A stretch of DNA of 64,000 bases from Blattamonas nauphoetae (Eukaryota > Preaxostyla > Oxymonadida), in contig JARBJD010000282.1 of assembly GCA_033064195.1 (NCBI GenBank), positions 1-64,000 on the forward strand, read 5' to 3'. Of the stretch, positions 20,507 through 31,884 are shown piece by piece (position 1 is the first letter of the stretch; every line of letters begins with the position of its first letter). Below the pieces are notes generated by a model. It ran no database searches. It was not told where the DNA came from and saw only the letters and a list, made by a program, of their open reading frames with translations. The translations under genes were made by a program, and so were the position numbers.

Positions 20507-23500
20507 TTATTTGGCGTTTTTATCTTCTTCCATCACCAGAAGAGACTCATTTGTCGCTGGGGTTTCATCGAGTTTTCCCAGGAGAGATATGACCCATGCA
20601 TACACGATTCCAAGAGTGTCCAGGCGATTCTTGTCTTGTGCATGCGCATCGATGAGCTCCTCAACCCGATGCTTCAGGACCTGAAGTGTTTCTTCGTGCG
20701 CTGTATCGAAGAATGGTCGTTTGATGAGGTCCAGAATTGCTTTGATCGATTTGAAAAGCTGTTCGACACTGGCATTTGGATGTTCATGTTCGATGATGAG
20801 ATAGAATGCATGCAACAGGTTCGTTCCCACCTTGGTGGGTGTGAAACCACTCTTGATCACATCTTCGAGTGTGGTCTTTTGGATTTTCGAATGCAAAAGC
20901 TCAAAATAGCGAGCGAGAGTAATGAGTACGATTTCTGGCGATGGATGATGGATGAGCAGATCCAATCGCGACTCACCCGCTTGACGAGACGGGTAGAGCA
21001 GCAGGAGATGTGTCAGAGGAAGGACATGAGTGTGGGCATTCAGTTTCGGATAAGACAAGACGAGAAGCTCAAGACCGACAGATGAAAGTGTGATGGAGGT
21101 TTTGAGGTGTGGTGTGGATTCAAGAGGCACAAGGGCATCGGGAAGTGATGGAAAGAGTTCGGCATACTTGTGCGGGATGAGTTCGGCAGATTCGCGTTGA
21201 ACGAGCCCTGTTTTGAGGAATGCATTGGCGAAGAAAGGGATGACGGAGGATGTGAAGTCAGTGAGGTCGACTTTTGTGTTGAGCGGGAGAGCCATCACTT
21301 CACGCGAAATGCGAGTCAGGAAAAGGATCCACAGAATATCTGCAAGGCTTCTCTGTCGCATCATCCCACATCGAATGTTGTCCTCGGACGAAAGAAGTGA
21401 CATGGGCAGAGTAGGCTGGCTGGACGGATCTTCATCGACAACAAACACAAACAGAGGAGTTTTCCATGTCTTCGCAAGGTCCAGGATCGTCGCGTTCGTT
21501 GTTCTTCCAATCACGTTTTCTGATTCATCCTTCGATGATGAAGTCTCACCTTGTTCCATTTTTGGTTGATTCTGAGGAGGAGTGAGTTCCGGACGTCCTT
21601 CCAGAAAACGTGTAGGCAGAAGTTGTGTCAAAGGTTTGAAGACTTGCTTCATTTCTTCTTGGAGCTCCATTTCTTTGTATGTTGTGCTGAACGGAATCGG
21701 GAAAGGGCGTGATTCTGTCTCTGTGTCTAAAATAAACTCAGACGGTCTGTTCGTTGGTTTGAAGAAATCACTCCCAGCTCGGGCAAATACGAGTATCGGT
21801 TGTTGTGCTGCTGACTCGATCGATTTGATGGCTGTAAGCAGTTCCTTCATTTGGTCTGATGAGAGTGGCTTTCGTTGGCGAAAATATCGACTTCGTGGAA
21901 GGGGATCCCGCCTGAGAGACAGTCGGATTGTGGGGAGGAGTGGGAAAACAGCGGAGGCTTGTTCTGGTTGTTCAATGGCCGAGAGTTTGGAAACCAGAGC
22001 CCGCATGGCTGGTTTCTCCTCGAGATTGAGCGAGGTGAGTATGTTTTCGATCTTCCGAATCTGAGAGAGAAGGAATGTGCCATCATGTTGATGATGTGGA
22101 AAGTCTGTCGAGAGAGATGTTGTGACAGGAATGAATGGATTGTCGAACAGGCGATGGATGAACGTGGTGAATAGTGACAAAGACTCCGCTTGTGAAATGT
22201 GCAGTGGCAAGAGCGATGGATCAATCACAACTCGACACGGGTGCCATTGATTGAGTGGGGCTGGGACCACATTCGTCACTTCCTTCCTCAATTGACCCTG
22301 CTTGAACTCGTACAGAGCAGGGATCGAATCAGAAAAGCCATATTTCGCCAGAACATACGAATGCAAAGGGATTCGCAATGCTCTTGAACGAGGAGGTGGT
22401 TCGGAGGGAGGGGAAGAAGATGTTGTGAGATGGTCCAGAAGAACTGTTCCGCAGTGCAGAATCGCCGAAAGATTGCTTCTGGCTGGAACTCGAAACTCTC
22501 CACCATCTTTCTTGCTCTGAAGCAGAGAGAGATATAGCTGTGCTGGATTCCTGGATCTCTTCAGTGCAAATATCGTCATGACACGGTGAACTGTGTGCAG
22601 TCTTGCTTCGATGGAAGGGTGTCCGCACAGGCTGTCCAAGACTCCCAGACGCTCATCATCAATGGAAGATGTCATGGTTGATGTGATGCAACTGAGTGAT
22701 GGAAGAAGAGTTTTGATGGTTTCAGATTTGTCAGTCCCAACGATTGCTTGAATAAGCTCGACAAAATCAGCATCATCTGTTCCAGTGGTGGAGGTTGAAT
22801 TGGGATCGATGAGTTCGTTCCTTCGACACGAGATGGCTGTGGAGAGGAGGAAGCTTGAGAATGTCTCGATTCTCTCCTTTTCGGTCTCTCCCAGGTCATC
22901 AGGACCGATTCCGATTCGATGGAGTTCATGTATCGTTCTGCGAATCATTCCATCTCGCCAATCCTTCGTTTTCTTCTCATCATCCGTGATTTTTGTAACT
23001 TCGAGCAAATGGAATGATCCAATGGCGGATGTTTTCAGAGAGAAGAAGTAAAAGTGGTACCATCGGAAGGGCAGAATGAAGTTTGGGTCATTGGGGTTGA
23101 TCACAGTGGGGAGTGTTGTCTTCCAAGGATTGAATGTCTTTGAAAAAGTGGGATATGGAGGGAGATTCGCGAGGAGCTTCTCGGTGATGGAATGCGTGGA
23201 CATCGTGGGCTGTGGTTCGGTTGATGTCGTCACGAGTGGATTGTCGCGATGGCGCAAGATGCTCGGCATGTGCGTCAGAACATTGTCCCCGAACTTCAGG
23301 AGAGACGACACCATGTGGAACCCCAGAATTCCAGTCTGCGAAGGGAGCATCGCTTCCTCCTGTGAAGTCGAGAACGGGTCTTCCGGTTTTGCGGCACAGT
23401 TGTACAGTGCAACAACACCTTCAAACGGCTCCAAATGACGCATGGTCTGGAACAGCAATTGTTGGATTTGGACGACGCCATGGTCCAACAGAGAGTGAGT

Positions 23501-26500
23501 TCTTGAGAAGGTTGTCTGAATCGGCATGAAGATCGTTTCACTTCCTTCATCACTCCCTCTTGAAACGATCAATGAATCAATCCCTGCAAATGATCCGTCC
23601 ATACGCTGAAGATCTTTGCAATAGAAATCTGTCTTTCCTCGATCTGTTTTGGAGAGTGTATATGGAAACGTCGTGCCATTTACACTTCTGTTCGAGAGAT
23701 TGGGGAACGTTAGCGCCGGTATTGAAGTGACAATCGTGGCTGTTGTTTCAAGCACCGGGGAATACCTCCACAATTTCCCGCATTTGCGTTTCCGCAGGAG
23801 TTTGTGTTGAAAGGACGAGGCTGCTGTGCTGACACTGATTGGTGTCGGAAAGTTCAAAAGGAATGACACACAAAGAAGAGGCGTTTCCAAAAATATGGGC
23901 AAGTTGAAGAGGCGTTTGGCTTCTTGGAGCTTGCGGAACTCCTCGTAATAACTTTGATACTCCAGTCTCACAACTGCGGAGACCACTTCTGATTGTATGA
24001 TCAGATCCACAGAGAGTGACACTGGCAAAAAGGAGATTTGTGACTTCATCTTTTCGATGGCGAGTGCGGTTTTCTTCGTCATCATCGAATAGATTGCGTT
24101 CATATGTGTGGGTTGCACTTTCTCTTTCGTGGGATCTGAGAGAACTGGAACTTGTGCAATCACGTCGTTCCAAGCGACGTCAAAATTGTTTTCGAACAAG
24201 ACGTGTTCTGTGTCAAACCCCATCAGACTGAAGGGGTATGATTGAGTAACTTTCCTCAATGTCAATGTAGTTTCACTTTTCTTTACACCATCCCACAAGA
24301 ATGAAAGTCCGAAGTTCGTCCGAACGTCTGTCGACGTCAGCCAACGAGGCGATGGCCCGAAAACCGACGTTCGAGCTACGTTCAGACAACTGATAGCGTT
24401 CTCATCTCCTGATTGTGGTGACGCTGAGCCACGTGCCGCTCTGAGAAGGAGCTCTGTTGAAGCCCACAAAAGAAGACAAACACCACACAAGGGTGTCTGG
24501 AGTTGTTGGAATGAGGGTGAAGACGGTTGGTACGGGTGTGTATACGCGATAGACCTGACCTGTGGAGACGTCGGTGAGCGAAGAGAGTGTGCCTGCCACA
24601 TCATCTGCAGTGTTCGAGTCCCACTCTCCTCTGCAGCCTGCTCGTCCTCCAGTCTCTTCTTAAACTCGTCATGTTCCAGCCCAAAGTTCTGTTGGGAGAG
24701 CAGACCTGTCGCGTTCATGAAGTCAACGAACGAGCGATGAACAACATCTTCAGGATTCAGTGCGTAAAGGAAGTCATTGAAGAACTGTGCGACGTAGTTG
24801 TTACCGTCGAAAGGAAGGTCTTCCTCCACTTCGAGGAACCAGAGCAGGTTCCGAGCGAAGAGAGCAATCGACATTCGTTCAAGGCGATCCTGCGATGCGG
24901 GATTCATTTGGAGTGTTCGAGGGAGTTGAAGTTCATTCAGAGATGGCATATCGAAGACTGTTGACGTCTTGCCACAGTTCGATTGTGTGTGTTCCGGATA
25001 ATGATGTTGGGAGATGATGGTGAAATCATTGACATAGTCGGCAGCATTTTCGTCATCACCAACTCCCTTTTTCATTTGATCGCCAGTCATCGGGTAGTCA
25101 GCCACTCTCTGCAAATGAGAATTGTGTGTCTCGTAGACAGTTGTCAGCATGGCTCCGAGTCCGTCGCATCGAGTCAAGATTTCACGTCGATGGATTCCTG
25201 CGTCGATCAGGAACAGAATTGAAGTCATCATCGAACGAACAACGGCCAGCCATTTTGAGGTGACAACTGAACCCTCCGATTGGACGCGATTCTCGTTGAA
25301 TTTGTTGATAATTTCATTCACATTGCCCAGAATCGATGAAATCACTGTGTCAACCACCCTTTCTTCAAGTTGCATCTGCTTCGTCGTCGAGTCCTTGTTG
25401 TTTTTCACACAATCAGTTTCTGGTGTGTCATTCAGATCAAGGATTGTTTCAGTTGCTGTTTGGATCCATTCACGCAACCCATCGTCTCTGAGATTTATGG
25501 AAAACACATTTTGTCGTTCCTCATCCAAAGACAGATCAGGAGTTTCTTCTGCTCGTTCAGACAGACCCTTCAGAATCGAGTGAGGTGTCACAAGAATATT
25601 CATGTTTCGAGCGATGATGAAGAAGCTATCCATCAGCCTCATGAACGACAGATGATCCCGAACATCGCGGATCTCCTCCTTTACTGTCTCGAGTCTGTCA
25701 GTCGCTGTTTTGTGCTCTGGATCCACAATCGTTGTCAGAAGATCACACGCGATCTGTGCAAGCTTTCTGTGGTGTGAAGGCAAATAGGTTACATTAGAGC
25801 ACGAAGACAATTCAGTCCCTTCGGTGAAGCGGAGATGTTTCACCAGTTCTTCCACAATGAATAGTAATTGTGCTTCGTCTGAATCCTGCTCGTCCGATTC
25901 TGTGAGAAGAGAGCAGATTATGCGTAAGATAGTGTGGTCCATGTGATTGATCGACTCTGTGGAGGCGAAGAGTGACTGCAGAACGAGTTGGCTGGAATCG
26001 TATGAAGGAGGAGTGATCAGGATATCAATCAATGTGTCCAACAGAATGGTTCTCAATTCTTTGTTATCTCCATGGTGATGGACTCTGATTTCTTCCACCT
26101 TCCTGAGCAAAATCCGGCGAGTTTCGCGATCAGGCTTGTTTGGTTCTTCGAAGCGTTCCTTCAGATTCTTCAGCTGTGTTGCGAGGGAGTCATCATCGGC
26201 GTCTTGTGCGGTGGAGGTGATCCGAAGTTCGTTCAGCTGCTTAATGACAAAGTTTTCAGTCGGGGACTGGTCTGACATGAGTGTTTCTTGGATTCTGGCA
26301 GCAACTCTGTCGACTTGAGGTTGGGCATCATGATGTGGTCGGATGTGTTTGAGAACGAAATCGAAAAGCGCATCCGTTTTCTGTTTTTCCACTTCAAGAT
26401 TCAGTTCTTCCCAATCGCTCTCCTCTTCCTGACATGTCTCGGAAACAGTCTCCTGCTTGTTCCAATCAGAGAGCATGAGTTGGATGAGCAAGTCTTTCAC

Positions 26501-28030
26501 AATCGGAGCTTCTTTGTCATGCGGTCGAGTATGAACATCGAGGTGACTGATCCACCTGTCAAGAATCATGTTGAAGCGGTTTTCATTCGGCAGACTCCGA
26601 GTGTCCAAGACAGTCTGATACAACGACAAGAAGAATGAGTCGATGGTTGCTTGATGCCCAACACACATTCTGAAGTGCGTCACAATGGAGTCTGTTGTGT
26701 CTTCCATTTGTGACAAGGTTGGGGTGATGCCAGTTATCAGAAGTGCGACGATGGCGTTCCAATCATGTTCAACTGTCACACCGATCAAGAACTGGTCGAG
26801 GGCATCGCATTGTTCTGGCGTGAGATTGGCGTTGGAGTAGAGGCGGGCGACGAGGTTTGCCATAAATTCTGTCCAGTTGGATGTCATCCGAACTGTGCTG
26901 TTTGCCATTGCCTTCAGAAAGTCTTTGGCGGATTGTTGCTCCGACGTGAGGGTGAGCGCTTCACTTTCGAACGGCAATTGTCTTGCTCTCCTCCCTTTTT
27001 CTCGCTCGATTGAAATGAGCGTTTTCTGCTCTTCTGCGTGAAGTTCCATGTCCTCCGGCGAGAGCAGAGCAAAGGGGACAGTGGGCGTGCAGCCCACCAT
27101 CGCGACGGCATCCTCAGCCAGCGAGAACGTCGGGAGGCGGAAGAAGCAACGGATCAGTCGCGAGTTAGCTCCAATCGCCAGTCGGTCCTTATCGGGAGAG
27201 GTGAAGATGATATAGAGATGGTTCGGCTCAATACAGTAGACAGGGAGGCAGTCGTCGAGTATATGGATGAAACAAGGAGTGTTTGGTTTCATTTCAACTT
27301 TTTGGATAAACTCCACTTTTCCATATTTGTCGACTGTGTGATAAACTGTGTGAAAGTCTCGACCGGAGCCTTCCCGATAGAGAAAGTTGATGGAAAGTTC
27401 TGACAAGGCACTCATCAGAAGCAGCATCAACGATGTTTTTCCGATCCCTTGGTCACCAGTAATAAAGAAAACTGCTCCTGGATGACCTTTGCTTGGGTTT
27501 TGAGCGTCGGCGAAGTGTTTGAGGATGTAGTTCAACAGGCGGTGGAGGATGACGTTGTAGATGGGGCGAAAGAGGAGGGGAGTCGATAGGATTGCTGAAC
27601 GATGGTTCTTCAGCCAATTCTTCGAAAAAAAGATATGACCATCCTGGAGGAATCGAAAAGTATTGATTGGTTTCTTGAGATGATCTTTAAAGTGAGGGGA
27701 GAAATCACGCAAGATCGACTTGGTCAGAGTGATTGTGTAAGATTGTGAATCCACAATGGTGTTATTTGCTTCGCTTTGCTGTTTTCGCTTGAGTTTCTCC
27801 TTTAATTCTGCCAATATTTCCTTTAGGCGCTTAGCAATCTCACTGCGAATCACTCTCAGCGGAACTTTTTGTTGTTTGAGTGAGCCGAGTATTTGATCAT
27901 ACTGAGCTTGATCCACATCCAATTGTTTGTCTCTCCCTTCGTCATTGGGGTCATGGTCGACGAGGTTCACTTCGAGTCGGACAAGCTCATCTACAACATC
28001 AGTGTGAACACGATAACACGCAATGTGCAA
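20507..28030 (-). CDS. Giant P-loop protein, RHS/Crinkler-like (paralog A), 5' end uncertain
   Basis: One open frame of 2507 codons. Near the N-terminus (residues about 185-320) lies an ATPase-like unit: Walker A GDQGIGKTS (27431-27457), a Walker-B-like IHILDD, then IIFTSP and FFRLPTFSLAED. That order resembles the P-loop domain of RHS and Crinkler proteins. Most of the rest is alpha-helical and unfamiliar. Around residue 1240 is a second P-loop-like region, poorly conserved here and better kept in paralog B. It is followed near residue 1485 by DSLIVSRG...ETIFMPIQT...HSL, which resembles the D...QxT...H pattern of the nuclease-like C-terminal domain of the same families. No ATG begins the frame: it opens after an in-frame stop near 28041 and the first codons lack Met, so an upstream exon is likely. 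Function unknown; nucleotide-driven remodelling or DNA/RNA targeting is only inference. Confidence 0.8.
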   Translation of the reverse strand: MHIACYRVHTDVVDELVRLEVNLVDHDPNDEGRDKQLDVDQAQYDQILGSLKQQKVPLRVIRSEIAKRLKEILAELKEKLKRKQQSEANNTIVDSQSYTITLTKSILRDFSPHFKDHLKKPINTFRFLQDGHIFFSKNWLKNHRSAILSTPLLFRPIYNVILHRLLNYILKHFADAQNPSKGHPGAVFFITGDQGIGKTSLMLLLMSALSELSINFLYREGSGRDFHTVYHTVDKYGKVEFIQKVEMKPNTPCFIHILDDCLPVYCIEPNHLYIIFTSPDKDRLAIGANSRLIRCFFRLPTFSLAEDAVAMVGCTPTVPFALLSPEDMELHAEEQKTLISIEREKGRRARQLPFESEALTLTSEQQSAKDFLKAMANSTVRMTSNWTEFMANLVARLYSNANLTPEQCDALDQFLIGVTVEHDWNAIVALLITGITPTLSQMEDTTDSIVTHFRMCVGHQATIDSFFLSLYQTVLDTRSLPNENRFNMILDRWISHLDVHTRPHDKEAPIVKDLLIQLMLSDWNKQETVSETCQEEESDWEELNLEVEKQKTDALFDFVLKHIRPHHDAQPQVDRVAARIQETLMSDQSPTENFVIKQLNELRITSTAQDADDDSLATQLKNLKERFEEPNKPDRETRRILLRKVEEIRVHHHGDNKELRTILLDTLIDILITPPSYDSSQLVLQSLFASTESINHMDHTILRIICSLLTESDEQDSDEAQLLFIVEELVKHLRFTEGTELSSCSNVTYLPSHHRKLAQIACDLLTTIVDPEHKTATDRLETVKEEIRDVRDHLSFMRLMDSFFIIARNMNILVTPHSILKGLSERAEETPDLSLDEERQNVFSINLRDDGLREWIQTATETILDLNDTPETDCVKNNKDSTTKQMQLEERVVDTVISSILGNVNEIINKFNENRVQSEGSVVTSKWLAVVRSMMTSILFLIDAGIHRREILTRCDGLGAMLTTVYETHNSHLQRVADYPMTGDQMKKGVGDDENAADYVNDFTIISQHHYPEHTQSNCGKTSTVFDMPSLNELQLPRTLQMNPASQDRLERMSIALFARNLLWFLEVEEDLPFDGNNYVAQFFNDFLYALNPEDVVHRSFVDFMNATGLLSQQNFGLEHDEFKKRLEDEQAAEESGTRTLQMMWQAHSLRSPTSPQVRSIAYTHPYQPSSPSFQQLQTPLCGVCLLLWASTELLLRAARGSASPQSGDENAISCLNVARTSVFGPSPRWLTSTDVRTNFGLSFLWDGVKKSETTLTLRKVTQSYPFSLMGFDTEHVLFENNFDVAWNDVIAQVPVLSDPTKEKVQPTHMNAIYSMMTKKTALAIEKMKSQISFLPVSLSVDLIIQSEVVSAVVRLEYQSYYEEFRKLQEAKRLFNLPIFLETPLLCVSFLLNFPTPISVSTAASSFQHKLLRKRKCGKLWRYSPVLETTATIVTSIPALTFPNLSNRSVNGTTFPYTLSKTDRGKTDFYCKDLQRMDGSFAGIDSLIVSRGSDEGSETIFMPIQTTFSRTHSLLDHGVVQIQQLLFQTMRHLEPFEGVVALYNCAAKPEDPFSTSQEEAMLPSQTGILGFHMVSSLLKFGDNVLTHMPSILRHRDNPLVTTSTEPQPTMSTHSITEKLLANLPPYPTFSKTFNPWKTTLPTVINPNDPNFILPFRWYHFYFFSLKTSAIGSFHLLEVTKITDDEKKTKDWRDGMIRRTIHELHRIGIGPDDLGETEKERIETFSSFLLSTAISCRRNELIDPNSTSTTGTDDADFVELIQAIVGTDKSETIKTLLPSLSCITSTMTSSIDDERLGVLDSLCGHPSIEARLHTVHRVMTIFALKRSRNPAQLYLSLLQSKKDGGEFRVPARSNLSAILHCGTVLLDHLTTSSSPPSEPPPRSRALRIPLHSYVLAKYGFSDSIPALYEFKQGQLRKEVTNVVPAPLNQWHPCRVVIDPSLLPLHISQAESLSLFTTFIHRLFDNPFIPVTTSLSTDFPHHQHDGTFLLSQIRKIENILTSLNLEEKPAMRALVSKLSAIEQPEQASAVFPLLPTIRLSLRRDPLPRSRYFRQRKPLSSDQMKELLTAIKSIESAAQQPILVFARAGSDFFKPTNRPSEFILDTETESRPFPIPFSTTYKEMELQEEMKQVFKPLTQLLPTRFLEGRPELTPPQNQPKMEQGETSSSKDESENVIGRTTNATILDLAKTWKTPLFVFVVDEDPSSQPTLPMSLLSSEDNIRCGMMRQRSLADILWILFLTRISREVMALPLNTKVDLTDFTSSVIPFFANAFLKTGLVQRESAELIPHKYAELFPSLPDALVPLESTPHLKTSITLSSVGLELLVLSYPKLNAHTHVLPLTHLLLLYPSRQAGESRLDLLIHHPSPEIVLITLARYFELLHSKIQKTTLEDVIKSGFTPTKVGTNLLHAFYLIIEHEHPNASVEQLFKSIKAILDLIKRPFFDTAHEETLQVLKHRVEELIDAHAQDKNRLDTLGIVYAWVISLLGKLDETPATNESLLVMEEDKNAK

Positions 28031-28930
28031 TTTAAATCGATGTTAGGGTTGATCGCAAACTGTTTTTAGTTATCTGATTAATATTGAAAAAATAATTGAG
28101 GAGGATGTCAATGAGTGTATGAAAATGTCAAAGGCAGTGATATTGTGGGGGACGACTTGATGGTTATTCTTTCTTCTCATGATCTTGATTGAAGGTCGTC
28201 ATGACTAGAAAAGGATGTAGGTGTGCCTATTGGCGAGGGGATACTTTCTTGGGAGAAAGAAACGTATTCCCTCCGGAAAGGTGGACGATGGATGGTTGAA
28301 GACACTAGAAGTTTAGTTATGGGATGATCCATCGAGTGAGAAACCTAACACGAGTCCTCCACATCGAGATACGGTCAAATCTGTCCTCAAACGACCTCTT
28401 GTGTGGGAATGTGGCCGAATTCCAGTTTACCTTTGGTATGACCCTCGATTTGAGAAAAGAGAACGATCAAACCATGATCACAAACTAATTGCACATTGCG
28501 TGTTGTCGTGTTCCCACTGATCTGCGACGATAGCAACATAGTCTGGGGCACTGGTATGGGGAGCAAGACTGGGTTGTATACCACTTTGTTCCATTGTATT
28601 AACAGAACTGGGACAGGAGGAAAGTCTTGGTTTCCAGATCAAGGCCCTTTATTGCCTGGACTATCTGCTCGACTCTCTTTGGAAGTCTCTTTCTCTCTAC
28701 AGATTACATTTTATCTCTCATACACTGATGCCTCCAATGAGAATTGCTCGCTTTCTGGAGCATTTGGAATCTCCTCAAAATGAATCTGAACCAGATCATC
28801 TCGACAAACCACCAATCGCGCTCCGCCATCACAGGAGAGCTGCAATTGACATCTCAAAGTTACAAGATCTGCCAAGTTCACACTCTACACGTATTGCTGC
28901 ACTATTTCTCAGCACCTTTCAGTTTATCAA
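28031..28930. other. Region upstream of giant gene A; no recognised gene
   Basis: It should contain the missing 5' exon(s) of paralog A on the minus strand; a CTAAC branch-point-like motif sits just upstream of the open frame, but no exon could be fixed. Plus-strand frames at 28496-28783 and 28728-28934 (MPPMRIARFLEHLESP...) are open but unrecognised; the second ends four bases before the putative start of the next gene. Confidence 0.35.
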
Positions 28931-30867
28931 ATGATGAATTTAGATACACTTCTTATCGCTCTTGGAGAAGAACAACGAATCGACATTCCTGATCTCCTCG
29001 TTGCCCTTCATCGGATGACAGGTATTCCCTGATTTATTCCTCACAGGATGCTCCTGAGCAGGTACTGATGACAGCAGGAGAAGACTCGTTCAGCACAATG
29101 TGATTCCACTCCTCTCACAACTTCTGAGGAGTTTACAAGATGAAAAAGTCATAGTGTGAATCCTTTTTCAATTATGTGGAATTAGCATCTTGTTCTCTGG
29201 ATACTCTCAGATATTGGTGTGATTTCTACTCTTTGTATCCAACGCTTTTCCTAATTGTCAGTCGTATTACCTACAGACGAAGTTCACCACTCTTTTGATG
29301 ACAATACTCTCAAAGCAATTCTTGGATTCGCTCAGAGCAGTTCACTATTCGTGATGGAAGTCGTTTGCCTCAATCCAATCTCAGTCTTATTCAGGCTTGG
29401 TGGTTCCTCGACAATTTTACAATCATCGACCATGATCAGAAAGAATTTGTTGATAAACTTGTGCGACTGGGGATATTTGAAGTCTTCACTCCAGCCATGA
29501 TCCAACTGTCCAGTAGTTCAATCCAACAACCAGCGTGGCATCTCCAGTCTCTTAACCACGTCGCAGATACCTCAGTATTGCAATTTCCACTCACGACAAT
29601 GAGCATACCAGGTTATCGAAACAGCTGTTACCGCATCCTCAGAACAATCAGACGTCTCGCCACCATCACTCACACTCCCATCACAGCCGACGTAGTGACA
29701 TTTATTTTTATGGTGTTTGTATCAGGCTGTTCGATGGACATCAACAGTGCTGTGGATCTTCTTTTTTCAGATCAGGAGCTTCTTCGAGACCTTTCCTCCG
29801 TGATCTACCAAACACCAATGCCGCCATTCTTCCCTCCACACATCCAATCATTTCCACAGCTCGCCATTTCGCTTTTGTCGTATGCCTGTGAGGGTCTTTC
29901 AAGCGCATATCGTGCTTATACCGTCTTGAACCAAGCTCTGACCATACAGACTTCTTCAGGAGATCCCGATGAAGATATTCTCAAGAATCAGATTGTTGCT
30001 GAGCTCAACAACTATTTCCACATCGCAAGAAACGTTCTGCATGTGATTGGCACAGCCATTCCCGGAGGCGCTGATGTGGCTGATTTATACCTCAATGCTG
30101 GCCTTGCCCCCGCACTCGGAGAATGTATTCGTGTAGTTCAGACAATTCAAGATGATGAACTGTCCCACGACCGTTCTCTCCTCACCCAGACGATGGCGGA
30201 AGTTGCAGAAGGAAACCCTGGCAATTTGTGGAAGAGAACGCTGGAACTCATTACATTGCTTGATTGCACAGCACTCGCATCTGAGGAAAAGCAGCAAATA
30301 TCAACTTCATTTCTTCGTCCCAAATATCACGTTCAAATGAAAATTACGAACAGATACCCGAAACACATAAACAAAATTCATCTGAATATTGCCCTTTGTT
30401 TATCGAATGTCTCAGGAATCACAGAATTGCATTCGCTGAGAATCCTGAACGAAACAATCCCCGGACCAGATTCCCCTCAGAAGTTTCTTCGATTTGTCTC
30501 TGATCGGCTTGTTGACGACACGTCGTCATCATTTTGTGCGGACTTGTCGATCGTTCATGGATTACTCCTCCGTCGGAGTGCACCTGTCTACGCTGAAATC
30601 GAGAAGAGCCAAGTTCTCGCAGCTATCTTCGCTTTCAAATGGTATCGATGCACTCATCCGATTGCAGACACTTGTCTCTGCATTTTTTTCGAGATTCTTA
30701 TTTTATTCATTCTGAATGCCTCCGATCCTTGCGTCATCATCGAATATGTGCAGGATGATGTGATTCAACAGACATTACTCAAATCAACCAAAGAATTCTC
30801 CGAAAAAACGACAGAAACAATGGATATCTTCTATCAGCATCTCGCAATTCTCAAACGACCCTTCTGA
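28931..30867 (+). CDS. Helical-repeat (armadillo-like) protein, 4 exons
   Basis: Proposed exons are 28931-29021, 29062-29153, 29186-29216 and 29336-30867, giving 581 aa with frame kept at every join. The start MMNLDTLLIALGEEQ opens the frame; exon 2 gives RRRLVQHNVIPLLSQLLRSL, typical of an armadillo/HEAT helix pair, and the long last exon continues with amphipathic helices (SVIYQTPMPPFF, DLYLNAGLAPALGECI). Introns are 40, 32 and 119 bp and begin GTAT, GTGT, GTGT. The third junction is the least certain because an open frame also crosses that intron. No catalytic domain is seen; a scaffold role is inferred from the repeats. It starts 0.9 kb from the end of giant gene A's frame, pointing the other way. 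Confidence 0.65.
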
Positions 30868-31023
30868 CGAACCAAAACTTCTGATTTTCGTTTATTCAAT
30901 CTTCCTCACCTCGTACACACATCACGTCACGCATTCTAAGTTTTTGTGATTTTCACTTCCGTATTTGTTGGTTCCTTTCGCTTTTTCTCCGACTCAACAA
31001 TCTGATCTGCCCATGATGTTTTG

Positions 31024-31601
31024 ATGACTTCCACTCGCCAGAAATCACAAGGATGGGGTTGCCCTGTGTGTTATTCGATTCAATTCATCTTCTATTACTG
31101 CTTTTCATTGGGGTTTCCTCTCTACTCTCTTTCTCTCTCCAGCGATGCAACGAGATCGTTGACAACTACAAACTGGTCTGTATCTCCTGTTCAACACAAA
31201 GACCGGGCTCAGAATCGAATGTTTTTTCGACAATCATCCCTGGCATGACAACAGGACCTGTGTATCTCCCATTCTTTGACTCATCCATTTTTCCACCAGT
31301 CAAGGACCCCCGAAGCAGTCGACCGAAGAATATATTTGTACTAGTCTGTAATTTTCGATCAGTCGTATTTTTTAAGAGTGTCAGACACCTAATTTCATTT
31401 CACGGCCAAAATGTCGCCAATGTGGATTCGTCCGTCCAAACGACGGAAATCGTTATCCAACCGCATCAAAACCATCTCCTCCCTCTGCTTTTAATTATAC
31501 TCCCAAATCTTAGTTCTTGTTTCGCTCTACACGCAGGGCACAATCTTTTTTTTCACTTCATGAGAATCATCCATTATTTCTCGAAATATCTTTCACCCTA
31601 A
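31024..31601 (+). CDS. Small protein with a zinc ribbon / RanBP2-like finger, 3' end uncertain
   Basis: Exon 1 (31024-31065) reads MTSTRQKSQGWGCP. A 77-bp intron (GTGTGT...CTCCAG) follows, and exon 2 from 31143 begins RCNEIVDNYKLVCISCSTQR. Joined, this gives W-x-CPxC...N...CxxC...R, the spacing of a RanBP2-type or similar zinc ribbon, which usually binds RNA or ubiquitin. Downstream text (GPVYLPFFDSSIFPP) is protein-like, but the last 60 codons to 31601 look like intron or 3' sequence, so the true end may lie earlier or after further splicing. Confidence 0.45.
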
Positions 31602-31884
31602 CACACCACCAACTAACATCTTATCGGATGACTTTACGCAAGTTGGCCACACCACAATTTGCTGATTTGTCACGATTGATTTGTTGGTACAGCTTCGGCA
31701 GTATTGACTGTTCCTATCGATTTTCAAAAAGATAATATCAGAAGAGATAACTCGAGAATTGTATGGTTCCTCCAGGGAAGGGGGTTTCAATCATCGAGAA
31801 GCCGAAATTAGGATTCGTGAATAATTCGGCGATTTGCCAAGCTTTCACTCCAAAATGATGATATTTAGGTGAGCTTTAGCTAGT
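31602..31884. other. Intergenic spacer
   Basis: No gene is seen between the zinc-finger gene (+) and RPL41 (-). It contains AT-rich 3'-end-like sequence. Confidence 0.5.

Noticed and set aside
20480-27403. Many plus-strand frames opposite giant gene A
   Set aside because: Shadows of a 2507-codon frame whose paralog is conserved on the same strand.
27977-28030. Start of giant protein A at the first codon of the open frame
   Set aside because: That codon is TTG, directly after an in-frame stop; an upstream exon is more likely than a non-ATG start.
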